Assembly: GCF_000165425.1 (NCBI RefSeq)
Contig: NW_001799066.1
Coordinates: 558,001-622,000, forward strand
Source: Paramecium tetraurelia
Taxonomy: Eukaryota; Ciliophora; Oligohymenophorea; Peniculida; Parameciidae
Direction of reading: 5' to 3'
Length of the DNA: 64,000 bases
Program-made: the position numbers and the translations under genes
The notes under the pieces: model-generated
What the model was told of the DNA's origin: nothing
What the model saw: the letters and a program-made list of their open reading frames with translations, nothing else
Databases searched by the model: none
Shown: positions 24,801-36,461 of the stretch, one piece after another
Position numbering within the stretch: the first letter of the stretch is position 1
How the letters are laid out: every line of letters starts with the position of its first letter

Positions 24801-24850
24801 GTCCTAGAGGAAGAGGTAGAGGAGGAAGAGGATAAAAAAGAGGACCTTGA
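21803..24850 (+). CDS. large vWA-domain protein with C-terminal RGG box, 1015 aa
   Basis: One uninterrupted exon of 1015 codons, unusually long without an intron here. Residues about 40-230 form a von Willebrand A domain with a full metal-ion-dependent adhesion site: IDASGSMSG (D-x-S-x-S), GGGGTEIVP (Thr) and FISDGQDN (Asp). The middle 700 residues are helical and charged with no family I recognise. The last 45 residues are an RGG/RG box (RGGRRGGQRGRGG and similar), typical of RNA-binding proteins and a target of arginine methylation. The combination recalls Ro60 in having a vWA domain on an RNA-binding protein, but the TROVE fold is not visible and the order is reversed. A cytosolic or nuclear ribonucleoprotein role is inferred only. 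Confidence 0.85.
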
Positions 24851-25410
24851 ACATATAAAAGTTTATTTAATTATTTAAAACGAAAAATTGTTATACATTC
24901 ATAATTTTATTCGATGATATTTGTTCATTCTTCCAACCTATAACTAAATATTTAATAAAGGAAATATTTAGTTTTAGATTCAACAAAATTTACATTATGT
25001 ATTAAAACTCGAAAAACAGATCCTTATAAAGTAATTATAATAATTAGATATGATTATTCCTATTACAGTTTTATTTATATAACTTTTTTGAATGCCATAT
25101 TTGAATAGATCTTTAAAAATCATATAGAATTCTTGATGATTTATTATAAATTTTTTTCAAATTCTTTTTCTCAAATTCTATTGAAACCAAATATATTCAA
25201 CAAATTGGGTTGATTAGTTTTAATTTCTAAACTTCAATCCTTGATGATTAATATCGGAAAAATATTAATGTAGAATAAGATTTGTTTATAATTGATTGGT
25301 TATCCTTAAATAAATATTTATCTTAGTTCTAAATTTAGTTTTGTTGTTTTCATGGATTTTACTTAATCCTAGTGATAACTATTTAATATTTAATAATTTA
25401 TAAGAAGAAA
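24851..25410. other. intergenic region with a palindrome
   Basis: About 560 bp of AT-rich sequence between the vWA-RGG gene and the membrane protein gene. It includes the inverted repeat at 24942-24973. No coding frame on either strand looks convincing. Confidence 0.4.
24942..24973. repeat. perfect 12-bp inverted repeat, 8-nt loop
   Basis: AACTAAATATTT at 24942-24953 is repeated in inverse complement at 24962-24973. It lies 92 bp after the stop of the vWA-RGG gene, so a hairpin in the 3' UTR or trailer is possible. AT-only palindromes also occur by chance in this composition. Confidence 0.6.
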
Positions 25411-26367
25411 ATGAGTTAAATCGAGATGCAATAGTTTGATCAAGACAGAGTACCTGATGATGAGAGGGAGGATGATTTTAAAAATCTGATAGCAATATTG
25501 GCTGGGAAAATTAGACTCAAAACAATAGAACCTGGGATTTTGGGTAGATTGGATCATTTAGAAAATTATTACGATCTTTTGCCTTTCAACGTCAGAGGAT
25601 TTAGGTTGATTAACAGAGCAAGTTTGCTTGATGGTGATTTCGCAAAGAGATACATAATCAAATAAATAATTGATTTGAATTTAGATCTTGAAAGTGTTTT
25701 TAAATTAATTACATAGATGATTTTAGAAAGCATTATTTGATAGATACAGCTGTAAACATGATAGAAGGAGTGCCAACTTGGTCATTCTTTGTTAGTTTAA
25801 TTTTGCTAACATTGTTTTTGTTATAGGTTTGTTTGGATTCGATGTTATATAACCTCTTGGTTTTGAAGCATGATTCTGTGTAGACTGAATACGATAATAC
25901 TACAGGACCTACTGCTAATGATGAGTATGAAACATCTAATTTACTTAAGATAAACTTTGCATGATTTGAAGGAAGAATTAATTGCCATTTGGTTCTTGTA
26001 CATACTGCTCCCTTTTAGATTGGGATTGTGGTTGATAGATTTGATCATTCGTTACACAGGTCTCAGATACTTCCGAAAAGAATACACAACCTTGGCAATG
26101 TTTTTTGATTTTCTATTGGGATTGGTGACTATAATAATAGTTGGTTTCTCAACGAGACTGGATTACAGTTTGAGATCAGACACTGCTTAAACTCAAATCG
26201 AATTAGTAATTTGAATAATTATTTGCAAGATCATAAGAAATCTAATCATCTTCTTGACCTTTTTGGCAGGCATGATTCAATCAAAGAAGGCTATGGACTT
26301 AACAAAGAGATTATGTTTATTGTTTAATTAGCGGAAAGTCTCATGTTGTAATTTTATTAGTTTTTGA
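25411..26367 (+). CDS. multi-pass membrane protein, about four TM helices, 294 aa
   Basis: Four exons; introns 25694-25716, 25925-25949 and 26206-26229. The first 100 residues are soluble (a possible helical domain with LLPFNVRGFRLINRASLL). Hydrophobic segments follow: WSFFVSLILLTLFLLQV, WFLYILLPFRLGLWLIDLII, a third ending FLLGLVTIIIVGF, and IIFLTFLAGMI near the C-terminus. No signal peptide. The layout could suit a channel-like or scaffold protein of the cell or organelle membrane, but no family motif is visible. Ends 33 bp before the calpain gene in the same direction. Confidence 0.7.
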
Positions 26368-26400
26368 ATTGTATAAAATATATTAATAAATAAAATAAAA

Positions 26401-29241
26401 ATGGCTGACAACATTGAGAAGAATGAATCTATTCAAAGCTATATGAATTACTCAGAACAAAGACTGATGAATGAGGACTCTTTTTTAAAGTAGAAACAAA
26501 CACAAGAGGAGGATCCTCAAGCATTCGATTAGTCTGAAACTCAGTAAGTTATCATTTATGATTAAGTTCATAAAACAAATAGATTGATCCAATGTTGCAA
26601 CAAAATGATGAAGAATAAGAATAAGAGATTCAACCCATTGAATTGAATCCACTTTAAATATTCGAATCTAAGAAAATGGAAATCATATAAAATTGCTAAA
26701 AAAGCAAAACCCTCTACACTGATCCAGACTTCCCAATCAATAACAGTAGTTTGTATAAGGATCCTCAGAAACCTCCCGAATTTGCTAAGGATATCAAATC
26801 TGTTAAATGGGTCAGACCACATGAAATTTCAAAAGATGCTAAATTCGTTATTGATTTTGAGGGAGATTATAAATAAGGGGCTTTTGGAGAATCCTGGTTT
26901 GTAGGAGCAGTTGTCATTGTTGGACAAATGAAAAAATACAACGAAAAATAAAACAAATAAACCCAATAGTTATCTTAACAATAAATATCTTAACTTGAAA
27001 AACTGATTCTAGATTATGATCAATTTGATGAATGTGGTTTTGTGGCATTCCAATTCTTTAAAAATGGAGAATGGTAATAAGTCATAGTTGATACACTTCT
27101 GCCTTTTGATTAAGATAGTAAATAAATATTATTTACTCAATGTGCAAATCCCTCTGAATTTTGGTTGCCATTGATGGAAAAGGCTTACTGTAAATTACAC
27201 GGAAATTATGAAACTATATGTGATGGACATATTGGAGAAGGATTAGTTGATTTAACAGGAGGCATAGCTGAAATCAATTCATTAAGAGATCCATAATTAA
27301 GTAAAATGATTGAAAATGACTAATTATGGTAAGTGTTATTGTAGACACATAAATTATAATTTTTTATGGGATGCATGAATCACAATGAGACTAAAGGAAC
27401 AAAAAATGCAGATACAGGTACTCATGGTATATTGGAGAATCATCATTATGGAATTGTGGATGTAAGAGAATTTCCTAAGGAAAAACTGAGATTGATGAGA
27501 ATTAGAAATGTTTGGGGACCAGAGGGTGGATGGAATGGAGCATTTTCAGATGATTCTGAAGAATGGGATAAACATAGAAATCTAAGAGAAGAATTAAAAT
27601 TAGTATTTAAATCAAAGAAAAGTGATGGAACATGGTGGATGTCATATTAAGATTGGCATTAACATTTCAATAAGTTTTATATATGCAAGGTATTCCCAGA
27701 AAGTTGGTAATAATATGCAATCCAAGGAAATTGGTTTGCTAAAACACTAGGAGGTGTTTGTCCTTTGAAAATGCCATCTGAAGGCTTACCAGAATATGTG
27801 TAGGTAGACACTGATGAAAAGTGGTTTAACAATCCTTAATATAAAATTAAAGTACATAAAGAAACTAAACTATATCTATCATTGATGTTAGAAGATGAAA
27901 AAATAACATAATAACCTTATGTAGCTTGCAATCTAATGGTCATTGCTAATAAGGCAAGGCTGAGCAGAATCTGGGAGAGACCACCAAATTAAGACATAGT
28001 TATTGATATGAATCCTAAAGGAGACATGCAAGCTTAAAGAGAAATTACTCAGTATTTGATACTCAAAAATTTTGAGGGCAAAACCTTTGGTAATTACATG
28101 GTTGTTCCCAATATGATTGTAAACGAAATGAGAAAAGAGGAGAAAAGAAACTTCATCTTAAGAATTTTTAGTTCTGATAAAATTGATGTGGCCGAAATGC
28201 CTGAAACATTAGAAATTCAATAAGAAGGCAGTTGGAATGAGACATCTGCTGGTGGTAAAAGGAAATATGATAACGGCAAAGAAAATCCTAATTGGTGCAA
28301 GAATCCTCAATATTTCTTGAATTTATCTGTTAGCACTCATTTAAAGATCATCTTAAGAAGATAGGGACAAGTTAAAAGGGCTAAAGGTACTAAAATTGGA
28401 ATGACCATCTGTAGATTTGATAAAGCACCGACTAATTCATTAAATATCATCAAATAATAAAAAGGAGGAGGAACAAGTAATTTCATGTTATTAACTCTTA
28501 TTAGATTTAGTAAGGCTATTAAAACAGACTTAATAACAACTGGAAGCTCCTAAAATGATTGGAATTCAGAGAAAACTCTTAATAGGAACTAATGAGAAAT
28601 TTAAATAGTCTACATACTTTAATGAAGATGTGGCAGCCTTGTATTTCCATTTCAATCCAACAGAAGGCCCTTTCATTATAATCCCATCTTTAGATTAAGA
28701 GGATCGTTCTGCCAATTATAAATTAACTAGTACTTTTATTATTTAGCTTTTTTTAGTTTACTCTAATTAGGAAGTGGAATTAACTAAGCTAGATGAAACC
28801 AAGAATTAAGTTCATATTGGAAAATGGGAACAAGATATTTCAGATGGAGGGTGTCATCTTTATGAAGATCCTTATGAAAAAGACACAAGCAAAAGAACAT
28901 GGACAATGAATCCTAAATATTCTTTGTAATTTTTTGAGCCCATTCATATCACTATAACGCTTTGCATTGCAGAAAAGAATTGGAAGTCAAAAACAAAGAA
29001 TACAGTCGGAGGTATGATTGGAGTCTACTTGATTGAAAAGTCAGAGAACAAAATTACAACATAATAGATTGTGAGAGTTCCTAATTTCTTGCCAATCAAT
29101 GAAATTTAAGAAGAATTTGATCTCTAACCAACTAAGAATGGTTATTATATCATGCCAACAACTTATCAATCTAAAATACACGGATAATTTATTTTAGCAG
29201 TTTAAGGAGACAAAGAATTTACATTATAAGCATTAAAGTGA
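26401..29241 (+). CDS. calpain-type protease homologue with Ser at the catalytic Cys position, 929 aa
   Basis: Three exons, introns 26544-26566 and 28477-28504. An 80-residue acidic leader precedes a CysPc domain: DPDFP...SLYKDP, then the active-site segment QGAFGESWFVGA, where calpains have QG-x-x-GDCW; here the nucleophile is Ser (codon TCC). The catalytic His (ENHHYGIVDV) and Asn (RIRNVWGPEGGWNGAFSDD) regions remain. Two or more C2-like (calpain D-III type) domains follow (NPQYFLNLS; NPKYSLQFF). Loss of the Cys predicts a proteolytically dead regulator or scaffold, as known for some calpain family members. Calpain-like genes are expanded in ciliates. No membrane segment. Directly follows the membrane protein gene. 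Confidence 0.9.
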
Positions 29242-29319
29242 AATATATCAAATAAATTTTATCATAGATTAATTGTTTAATTAATTAATTTAAAACCAGA
29301 ATTAATAATATTATTATTC

Positions 29320-29909
29320 ATGATTTGTTCTCACAATTTCTTTGATATCTCTCTCGCTTTCCAATAAACTACAAATTATAATGTGATTATTAAAACTAAA
29401 CCATTATCTAATATCGCCAAACACTATTATATTAAGAATATTATTATACATATAATAATTCATTGCTAGACTCTGCAAATATTGTTAATGCTCTTGGAAT
29501 TGCTCCAGCTTAATTCTATAAATGTGTTAAAAATGCAAGCTCTCCAGTTGATTATCTCTAGTAATTCATTTGTATTTATGGCCACTTCGATAAAAATACT
29601 AAAAATAATCATGCCTCTAATACATAAAATCATGTTAATATATATGCTATGCTTAAATATAATTGAAGGGACAATCTAAAATAAAAATAGCACACTAATT
29701 ATTCCTAAAAAACTCAACTTTCTTTGGTAATCGCTCTGCTTTTAACTGTAATATCTAAATTGAAGTATAACGACAATGTATCCAATGTATAAAATGACAT
29801 TTTCTCCGTAGAGTAAGAAACTGGTTCCTACATGCATATTATAAGCAATATTAAAAACTAACATAAGAGTCTATTTAAGTTTTTTTAATACTTCTGTATA
29901 GATAGATGA
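29320..29909 (+). pseudogene. decayed gene remnant, one frameshift and one in-frame TGA
   Basis: From ATG 29320 the frame is coding-like (NFFDISLAFQQTTNY, PLSNIAKHYY), then must shift by one base near 29440. It continues (SLLDSANIVNALGIAPAQFY, SSPVDYLQQFICIYGHF) to an in-frame TGA at 29664-29666. The same frame goes on coding-like (TQLSLVIALLLTVISKL, a hydrophobic segment, and SVEQETGSYMHIIS) to TGA 29907-29909. No GT...AG of normal size removes either break. The parent family is not recognisable; the hydrophobic stretch suggests a membrane protein. Confidence 0.5.
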
Positions 29910-30035
29910 AAATGATATGCCTTAGATGCTTTTGCTTTTATATATCTTATAAATTTATGGCAACTGATTGAATATTGCACCAAATACAATACCATAACTT
30001 ATTAAATTATATATAAAAGTCATAAATAATAAATA

Positions 30036-31497
30036 ATGAGTAACGAAGCAATCGCAGGATTTATAGTTACAAAAACTATATAACAAAATCCTTTAAGACA
30101 TTATGATGCTAATTTCAATGATTATCGTGATAAAAACATGTGTATGTATATTTAGAAAAAATATGCAGATCTAAAAAGTAAAGTTTAAATTTCCTGTAGA
30201 GCGAACCGGAGTTAAAATACTACCCAAAAAAACATTGGCTAATACCTAATTGCAAGTGAAATTAAAGGCTTAAGAAGGTAATAAGGAATATTAAGGAAAT
30301 TATGAATTATAACCTGAAGTGGTAGAAATAATGTAAAGAGTTCTTGATAAAGAATAATTAGAGAACTTATTAAATTTTTAAGTGATTCCCAAAAGATCGA
30401 AGAATTGGAAGAAAAAACCTGTATCTGTTCAACAAAAATTGGCCATGATGATGAATGATAATATAGAGTAAGCATAGCTAGATGATCTCTATTAGAGTTA
30501 CAAACGATAAAATCTGAAGCAAAATGTATATATAGTGATTGATTTAGCTTAAAGAAGTAAAGTAATCTTTAAAAAATCCCAAGACTACCAGTTAAAGCAT
30601 TGGAAAACACAAGGGATATTAGAATATTGAGCTTGAAGACTAGGAGTAGGTTAACTTTTTTATGAAAAAACTTTGCGAAGATCAAAAAATGAATGCTTGT
30701 ACGGTTTTAGACATCTAAAATAGTAAATCAGAAATATAATTTTAGACGATTTGACGTTTAAGGAAGATTAATGTGATGAAAGAGAGAGATGGAGAAACAT
30801 TGTTTAGAAACGAATTACATAGGAATAATTATAGGAAATAATGCGAGAAGAAGAATTGAAATAAAATAAAGAATTAGTCAAGATATTTAAGGAAACAAGG
30901 ATTGATCAATTTGATCCTGACTTTTTTAAAAGCAAAGTCAAAATGACAACCATGAAAAGAGTTAATTAAGCATAGGATTCATAATATCACAAGTTTTTTG
31001 TGTCGACTGAAAATTTAGGAAATGGTTTCAAGTAAGAGGATTTTCGAAGGAAAAATTAACCGTATTAATCTCCAAGGAGTCAATTTATGGAAAACTCAAG
31101 TAAGGTTTCAAAGACTACAAGACCATAGACTAGTGTGAGTAGAACACTAAAAACTTAAACAAGTATAAAGACAGAAATAGAATTTAATAAATTCTTAAAG
31201 TAATGTGATGTGATTGACAATAATTTCAAGAAGGAGAAAAACCTTTTGAAGGAAAAGTTTAATTCTCTAGATGATATAATGGATAAAGCAAGTCAATATT
31301 TATCAATGGACAAACCTTAATTCGAGAGAGAACCTAATTAAGAGTTTGAGAAGTTTAAAAAGCAAAGATTATTTAAGAAAAAATTTGTTACTTATTTGAT
31401 CGACAAAGTGGAGAAACAATCTAATATGTTGAGCGAAAAAATAAAATAAACTTAATCTAAATAATTTATAGAGAGAATTTTGTCAGAAGAATAATGA
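30036..31497 (+). CDS. hypothetical coiled-coil protein, 464 aa
   Basis: Four exons, introns 30178-30199, 30526-30547 and 30723-30745. Almost entirely hydrophilic, rich in Lys, Glu and Gln, with helix-forming stretches (QLQEIMREEELKQNK; KEKNLLKEKFNSL) that predict coiled coils. A Ser/Thr-rich basic linker lies around residues 310-350. No signal peptide, membrane segment or known domain. A cytoskeletal or basal-body role would fit the composition but is not shown. Its stop is 42 bp from the importin stop on the other strand. Confidence 0.65.
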
Positions 31498-31539
31498 TGT
31501 TTGTAAATATAAACAATTTTTTATTAATATTCAAATTAA

Positions 31540-34500
31540 TCAGAAATTAAGCTTGATATATTTCTATAATAGATTGATATCTTCTTTAAGCAAATTTTTA
31601 AGACAGAATTTTAAATAATCTGGATCGTTCTTTACTAAATTTTAGAAAAAGTCCTTGAGAGCTTCCTAAGATTTATATATCTAAAGGAAATACCACTAAA
31701 TTGATATTTAAACAAGGATCTTTAAGATAAGTTAAATCTTCTTCAGTAGTTTCATCGCATTCTTCTCCAACTTCCTAATTGAAATCTAGGAATTCACTCA
31801 TATACAATGTTGAGCCTGTTTCAAGATCTGCTAATCCTTTGTCCTTCTTCTCCTTTGGATCCAATGACTTAATATTAAATAACTGAATACCGCAAATCTT
31901 TCTGCTATGTCCTATTCTTCATCATCCTTGATCTTTTCAATTTCAACATCAACTTGATCTTAAAATTAATCCTTTTTGATCACTTCATCGTCATCATCTT
32001 CAACCTCTAATCTTTCATCATCTTATTTGATATCATTGTTATTTTGAGTATGAGGAGTGATTTCATTATCTAAACATCTAATCAATAAGGACAATATCTT
32101 GAAAGGAGCATAAACGTCTAAATAAATAAATGCCATTACCACTATTTATATTTTGATGACTGGGATTGTAGCCTATAACTAATAGATTCTCTAGAGTCTT
32201 ATCCTTCAATAAAAATAGTTTCATTAGAGCAGTGAAGGTGGCATTCTTTGTGCCTTTTCCTCTAAACAAAGGTTATTGCAATAGCCATTTATCAATTAAG
32301 ACTTTAAGAGCCATTCTATTATCAATACTCCAAGAGGTCAAGAAATTGATGGATTCTTTTGGTTTTTCAATGATCATTCTGGCATACACCAAAACCAAGG
32401 ATTGGACAGTAGATGGCATTCTAGATCTATAGATCTTGAAGACAACAGATTTTAATAAATTGATATCTGGATTTCCATCTAATAAGTTGTTGATTGTTAT
32501 CATCACCAAATTTCCAGCAAATAATGATGCTGATTCATTAGCAGAGTTCTGAGGCACTTCCAATAATTTCAGATTTACCTTCATTACATCTTAGACAAGA
32601 TTCCTTAAAATGATTTATACACTTACATTTTCAGAATTTATCCAGTCTCAATAATAATGAAGTTTTTTAAGCACTAACTAGTGTGTACTTATAATTGTGG
32701 ATCTTCATTAATCAAAATTAGATTAACCATAGAAGGCAATAAATTAATGAATGCTTCTTAAGCCTTGTTGTCAGAACAGTATTTGATGAAAATGGAAGTC
32801 AGATGCATAATGGCACTCATTAATCCAATATCTGTTGGTTTCATCTTACTTTTATCCTAAATTTTATTCATATCCTCATAAAACACTTAGAAGCAATCCA
32901 TGATAAATGGACAGAATACCTTGTGATACTAGTAATATTTACATCAAAAATATGTGGATAAGCATCTTTACATTAGCAAATCCTCATTATTAATTCATTA
33001 AATTGTTTAATAACGATGGATTCAGTATGAAAGATACTAAAGAATGATAATAAAATTTTGGATCCATTTTTTGCTAAGGTGGTAGCCAGAATGCTTGAAA
33101 ATCTAACTAAATTAATGGTTGATTCTAAGACATAGATAATTTAATCTTGGCTAGCCTCTTGTAATACTTGCAATATTAAATCCATTATTTCTGCTTTATA
33201 CTGAAAAGCAATGTTGTATTTATTAATTTTTGTGGCATAACTAGTATTTGTTAAATGCTTTACTTTCCTAATGCTTTGACTGATACAATTTTCAAAGTGA
33301 TAGGATATTCAGATTTCAAATAATTGAGTACTGATTCGAAGAAGGGCACTAACAATTCTTTAAATTAATGACTAATCAACTCAGAGTATTTTGTTGTACT
33401 CCAAATGGCTCGAGCCTATAAACTACTTGAATCTAGATTGAAATAAATAGGGTGTGATACTTTATCTTTCCAACTCAATTAATATGTTCTGCATACATTT
33501 CTTAATATCGAAAGTGCTCTCATGTTTTTATTGGAAAACAATAATATCTTCAGAAAAACTACCCAACAATAGATATCCAGTCTCCTTTCGTTTTTAAATA
33601 AAGGATTTTAAGTAGAATGAATTAGTAACATAGATGGCAGACGTCTTCATGAATTACATTACACTATCCTAATCAAATTCTTTGGATTGTTGTCCTTTCA
33701 ATTCTTGGAAATTCAATTTTGATATAATTTATTGAGCCAATTCGATGAATTCTTTTTCATCGCGATTCAATATCAATTTCTCACCTACCATCAATATCTA
33801 CTGGACAAAGGTGTCTCCGTATTTTTCAATGATATCATTGATCAATCTCAAGGCAAGGGTTCTAACACTTTTCTACAGCAATTCTTCTTCGTCATTGAGA
33901 ATGAAATAACTGGGATCTTTAACCCATTATCTTTCCTAATCTTTGGTAGCAATCAGGAATGTTGCCAACGTATTCAGTAATGGGAAGGTACCAAACTTAA
34001 TTAGGTTATATAAAGCAGGCTTAGTAACTAAGATAGTTATCAACTCAATTGAATAGGCACAAAGACCCTCAATGTGATTATCATAATCATCATCTTCATT
34101 TAAATATTTGTATTCGATATCTAAATTCTATATTTTATAAATACCATTTTGCAGATTGATAATTCTCTAATTAGTCTGAGGCAATTCTTTGGATTCTTCA
34201 GAAAACAAACTGTCAATGTGTTCAATATCGATTTGGTAAACAATGTGACCAACATATAACTAGGTAATTGAATTGAAGAATTTCCAGACAGGAATCAATG
34301 ATAATGACAATGATTTTCTACTGTAGACTCCAAAGTCTCTAAAGACAACAATCAATATCTTTAACACTAACTTCTTGATGAAAATGTGTGATTTGGGGGA
34401 TGTTTATAATGCAGATAAAAATAATGACTAAATTATGCAAATAAGATCTTACCATCCATATTTAAAATGTCGAATCTAGACATTTGTTGACAAAAGAATT

Positions 34501-35131
34501 GTCAGTTCCATCAGCAAAGGATATTGATCTGAATACCAAGTAAACCAATAACAATATTTTCTCTCTTAGCTTCTCATTCAATTCTGGTTAGGCGAATATA
34601 CTGAAGCCTTTCTCGAGGACTGAGGGGACAATCTCTTTACATAAGGTTTGTTATTCACCATTGGTTTCACTTAGTTTTCCAAATAATTGCAAAAATAATT
34701 CCAAGCTTGATTCTATGGCATTAAAGTCGTCCATCCAATTTAACAATTCAATCAATGGATTTGGCCAAATATGACTTGGGTCAAGACATATTATTTACAC
34801 TATTATGGATGACTAAGATGTATTTTAATTAAATTACAATTAACTCAATAATTGGCATATTTGAAACATTCATTACAAGACCATTCAATAAGAGTTCGCG
34901 TATCACTTTTCGTGATGGCTATATTGATTCCCATTATTCAATCAATACACCCTTCAATAGTATCCCAATCTTCAATCTTATTTCCACTGGATATTCAGGA
35001 GACACCATCATTTTAGTACTCTCAACCATAAAATTGGGATAAGGTGTGTGGAGGATTTCATAAGCATTTTGTAAATTTTCTAATGCTTTTACATACACTT
35101 AAAGAGTTATTTCTGGCGTAGCTTCGGCCAT
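31540..35131 (-). CDS. IPO9: importin-9-like nuclear transport receptor (karyopherin beta)
   Basis: At least six introns: 34813-34837, 34428-34452, 33241-33263, 32920-32942, 32604-32626 and 31700-31727. They leave the frame one base out, so at least one more is unplaced. The N-terminus is an importin-beta N domain (PVEIRLKIGILLKGVLIEQW), a HEAT-repeat scaffold that binds Ran-GTP. The centre matches importin-9 (ARAIWSTTKYSELIS; TVQSLVLVYARMIIEKP; WLLQQPLFRGKG). An acidic loop (EVEDDDDEVIK) sits before the C-terminal block DPCLNINLVEALKDFF, which aligns with the importin-9 end. It should carry core histones, ribosomal proteins and actin into the nucleus. Length of about 1150 aa is slightly above the family norm. 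The start has MAEATPE, with no alternative ATG nearby. Confidence 0.85.
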
Positions 35132-35328
35132 TTTAAATTTTATATAATATATAATATTTATTTCTTGATTTAACAATCACTAATATACGCTTTCTTGTTT
35201 CTCGCCTCTTCGATGCAACTCTTTCACCAGCTTTAAGAAAGGCTCGCTTTTTCTAATAATAATTAATAATCACTGTCTATTTCTTAAATATTTGTGTTTT
35301 TAATAATATTCTCAATAATATCATAATT

Positions 35329-36456
35329 ATGCAAGTGAATAGTACATTTGGGATAATGTAGGAATCCACTTGGGATTCTGTGTGTTTTGCACTCAAATGG
35401 CAAATAGCATACTTTATCTACATGTTTGCAGCCACAAAGCTCTTGCCAGGAAAAGAATTCAAAGGGTTTCCAGATCCAAAAGGGAAAGTTCTGATGTATA
35501 AAATCAATGGATTATATACCTTAATACTAACACTCGCACTCATATTTTTGGGTAAAGTGTTTTTTAACTTCACATTGATTCCATTGATAGAACACTTTTG
35601 GTCCTTTTTTATAGCCTCAAATATTTTGGCTTTTCTGTTTTCCTTCATTTTATTGATAAAAGGAAAATTGAGTCTACACTACAAACCCCATATTCAATCA
35701 TGGACACCTTAACTATTGAATGACTGGTGGTTTGGATCAGAATAGAATCCACGTATTTTAAACGTAGACCTCAAAATGTATTTTTACGAGCCATCATTGA
35801 TCGGATTACAAATATTCTTATTATCATTTGCTGAATACCAATACAATACTTATTCCATATTATCCATAAACATGATACTATTTTAAGTATTTTGGTTTAT
35901 GTGGCTTATCACACACTATATAAGAGAGGATTTTATGTTATCGACTTGGGATATTATCGCTGAAAATTTTGGATTTATGTTAGTTTGGGGAGACATCGTT
36001 TATTTACCTTACCTATATTGTATTGGTGGTTGGTACTTGGGCGACTTTGTTCAGAATAGTTCTACTGTCTATCTGATTTTCATCACGTTGTTGCACTTTG
36101 CTTCATTGTATATGTACAGAGATGCGAATTGGCAGAAGGATAGATATAGAAGACAAGGGGATAAAGCCATAATTTGGAAGAAAAAACCTTAGACCCTATA
36201 GAATAAGTTATTAATTAGTGGTTGGTGGGGTATAGGGAGACATCTCAATTACACAGGGGAAATTTTAGTTTATCTATCTATTGCCATGTGTGGGGAATTC
36301 AAAGCTTTTAACAATTATATCTTGCCTTTGAGTTTATTCTGTCTATTGACACACAGGGCAACAAGAGATGACAAGCGTTGTAGAGAAAAATATGGTAAGC
36401 TGTGGTAAGAATATTGTGAGATTGCCAAATTCAAGATTATTCCATTCATATTTTGA
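35329..36456 (+). CDS. sterol reductase, ERG24/DHCR7/LBR family
   Basis: One exon, 375 aa, with eight or more hydrophobic segments, so an ER membrane enzyme. Family signatures: LPGKEFKGFPDPKGKVLMYK near the N-terminus, and the C-terminal NADPH/sterol-binding block GWWGIGRHLNYTGEILVY followed by THRATRDDKRCREKYG. The C-terminus KFKIIPFIF matches the usual ending. These enzymes reduce the C14-15 (ERG24/TM7SF2) or C7 (DHCR7) sterol double bond with NADPH. The motifs fit a delta-14 or delta-7 reductase; the sequence alone does not decide between them. Its stop is 5 bp from that of the opposite-strand gene. Confidence 0.9.
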
Positions 36457-36461
36457 AATTA

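Noticed and set aside
25957-26190. A separate small gene starting inside the membrane-protein locus
   Set aside because: It is the third exon of the four-exon membrane protein; the 25-nt intron before it and the 24-nt intron after it join frames exactly.
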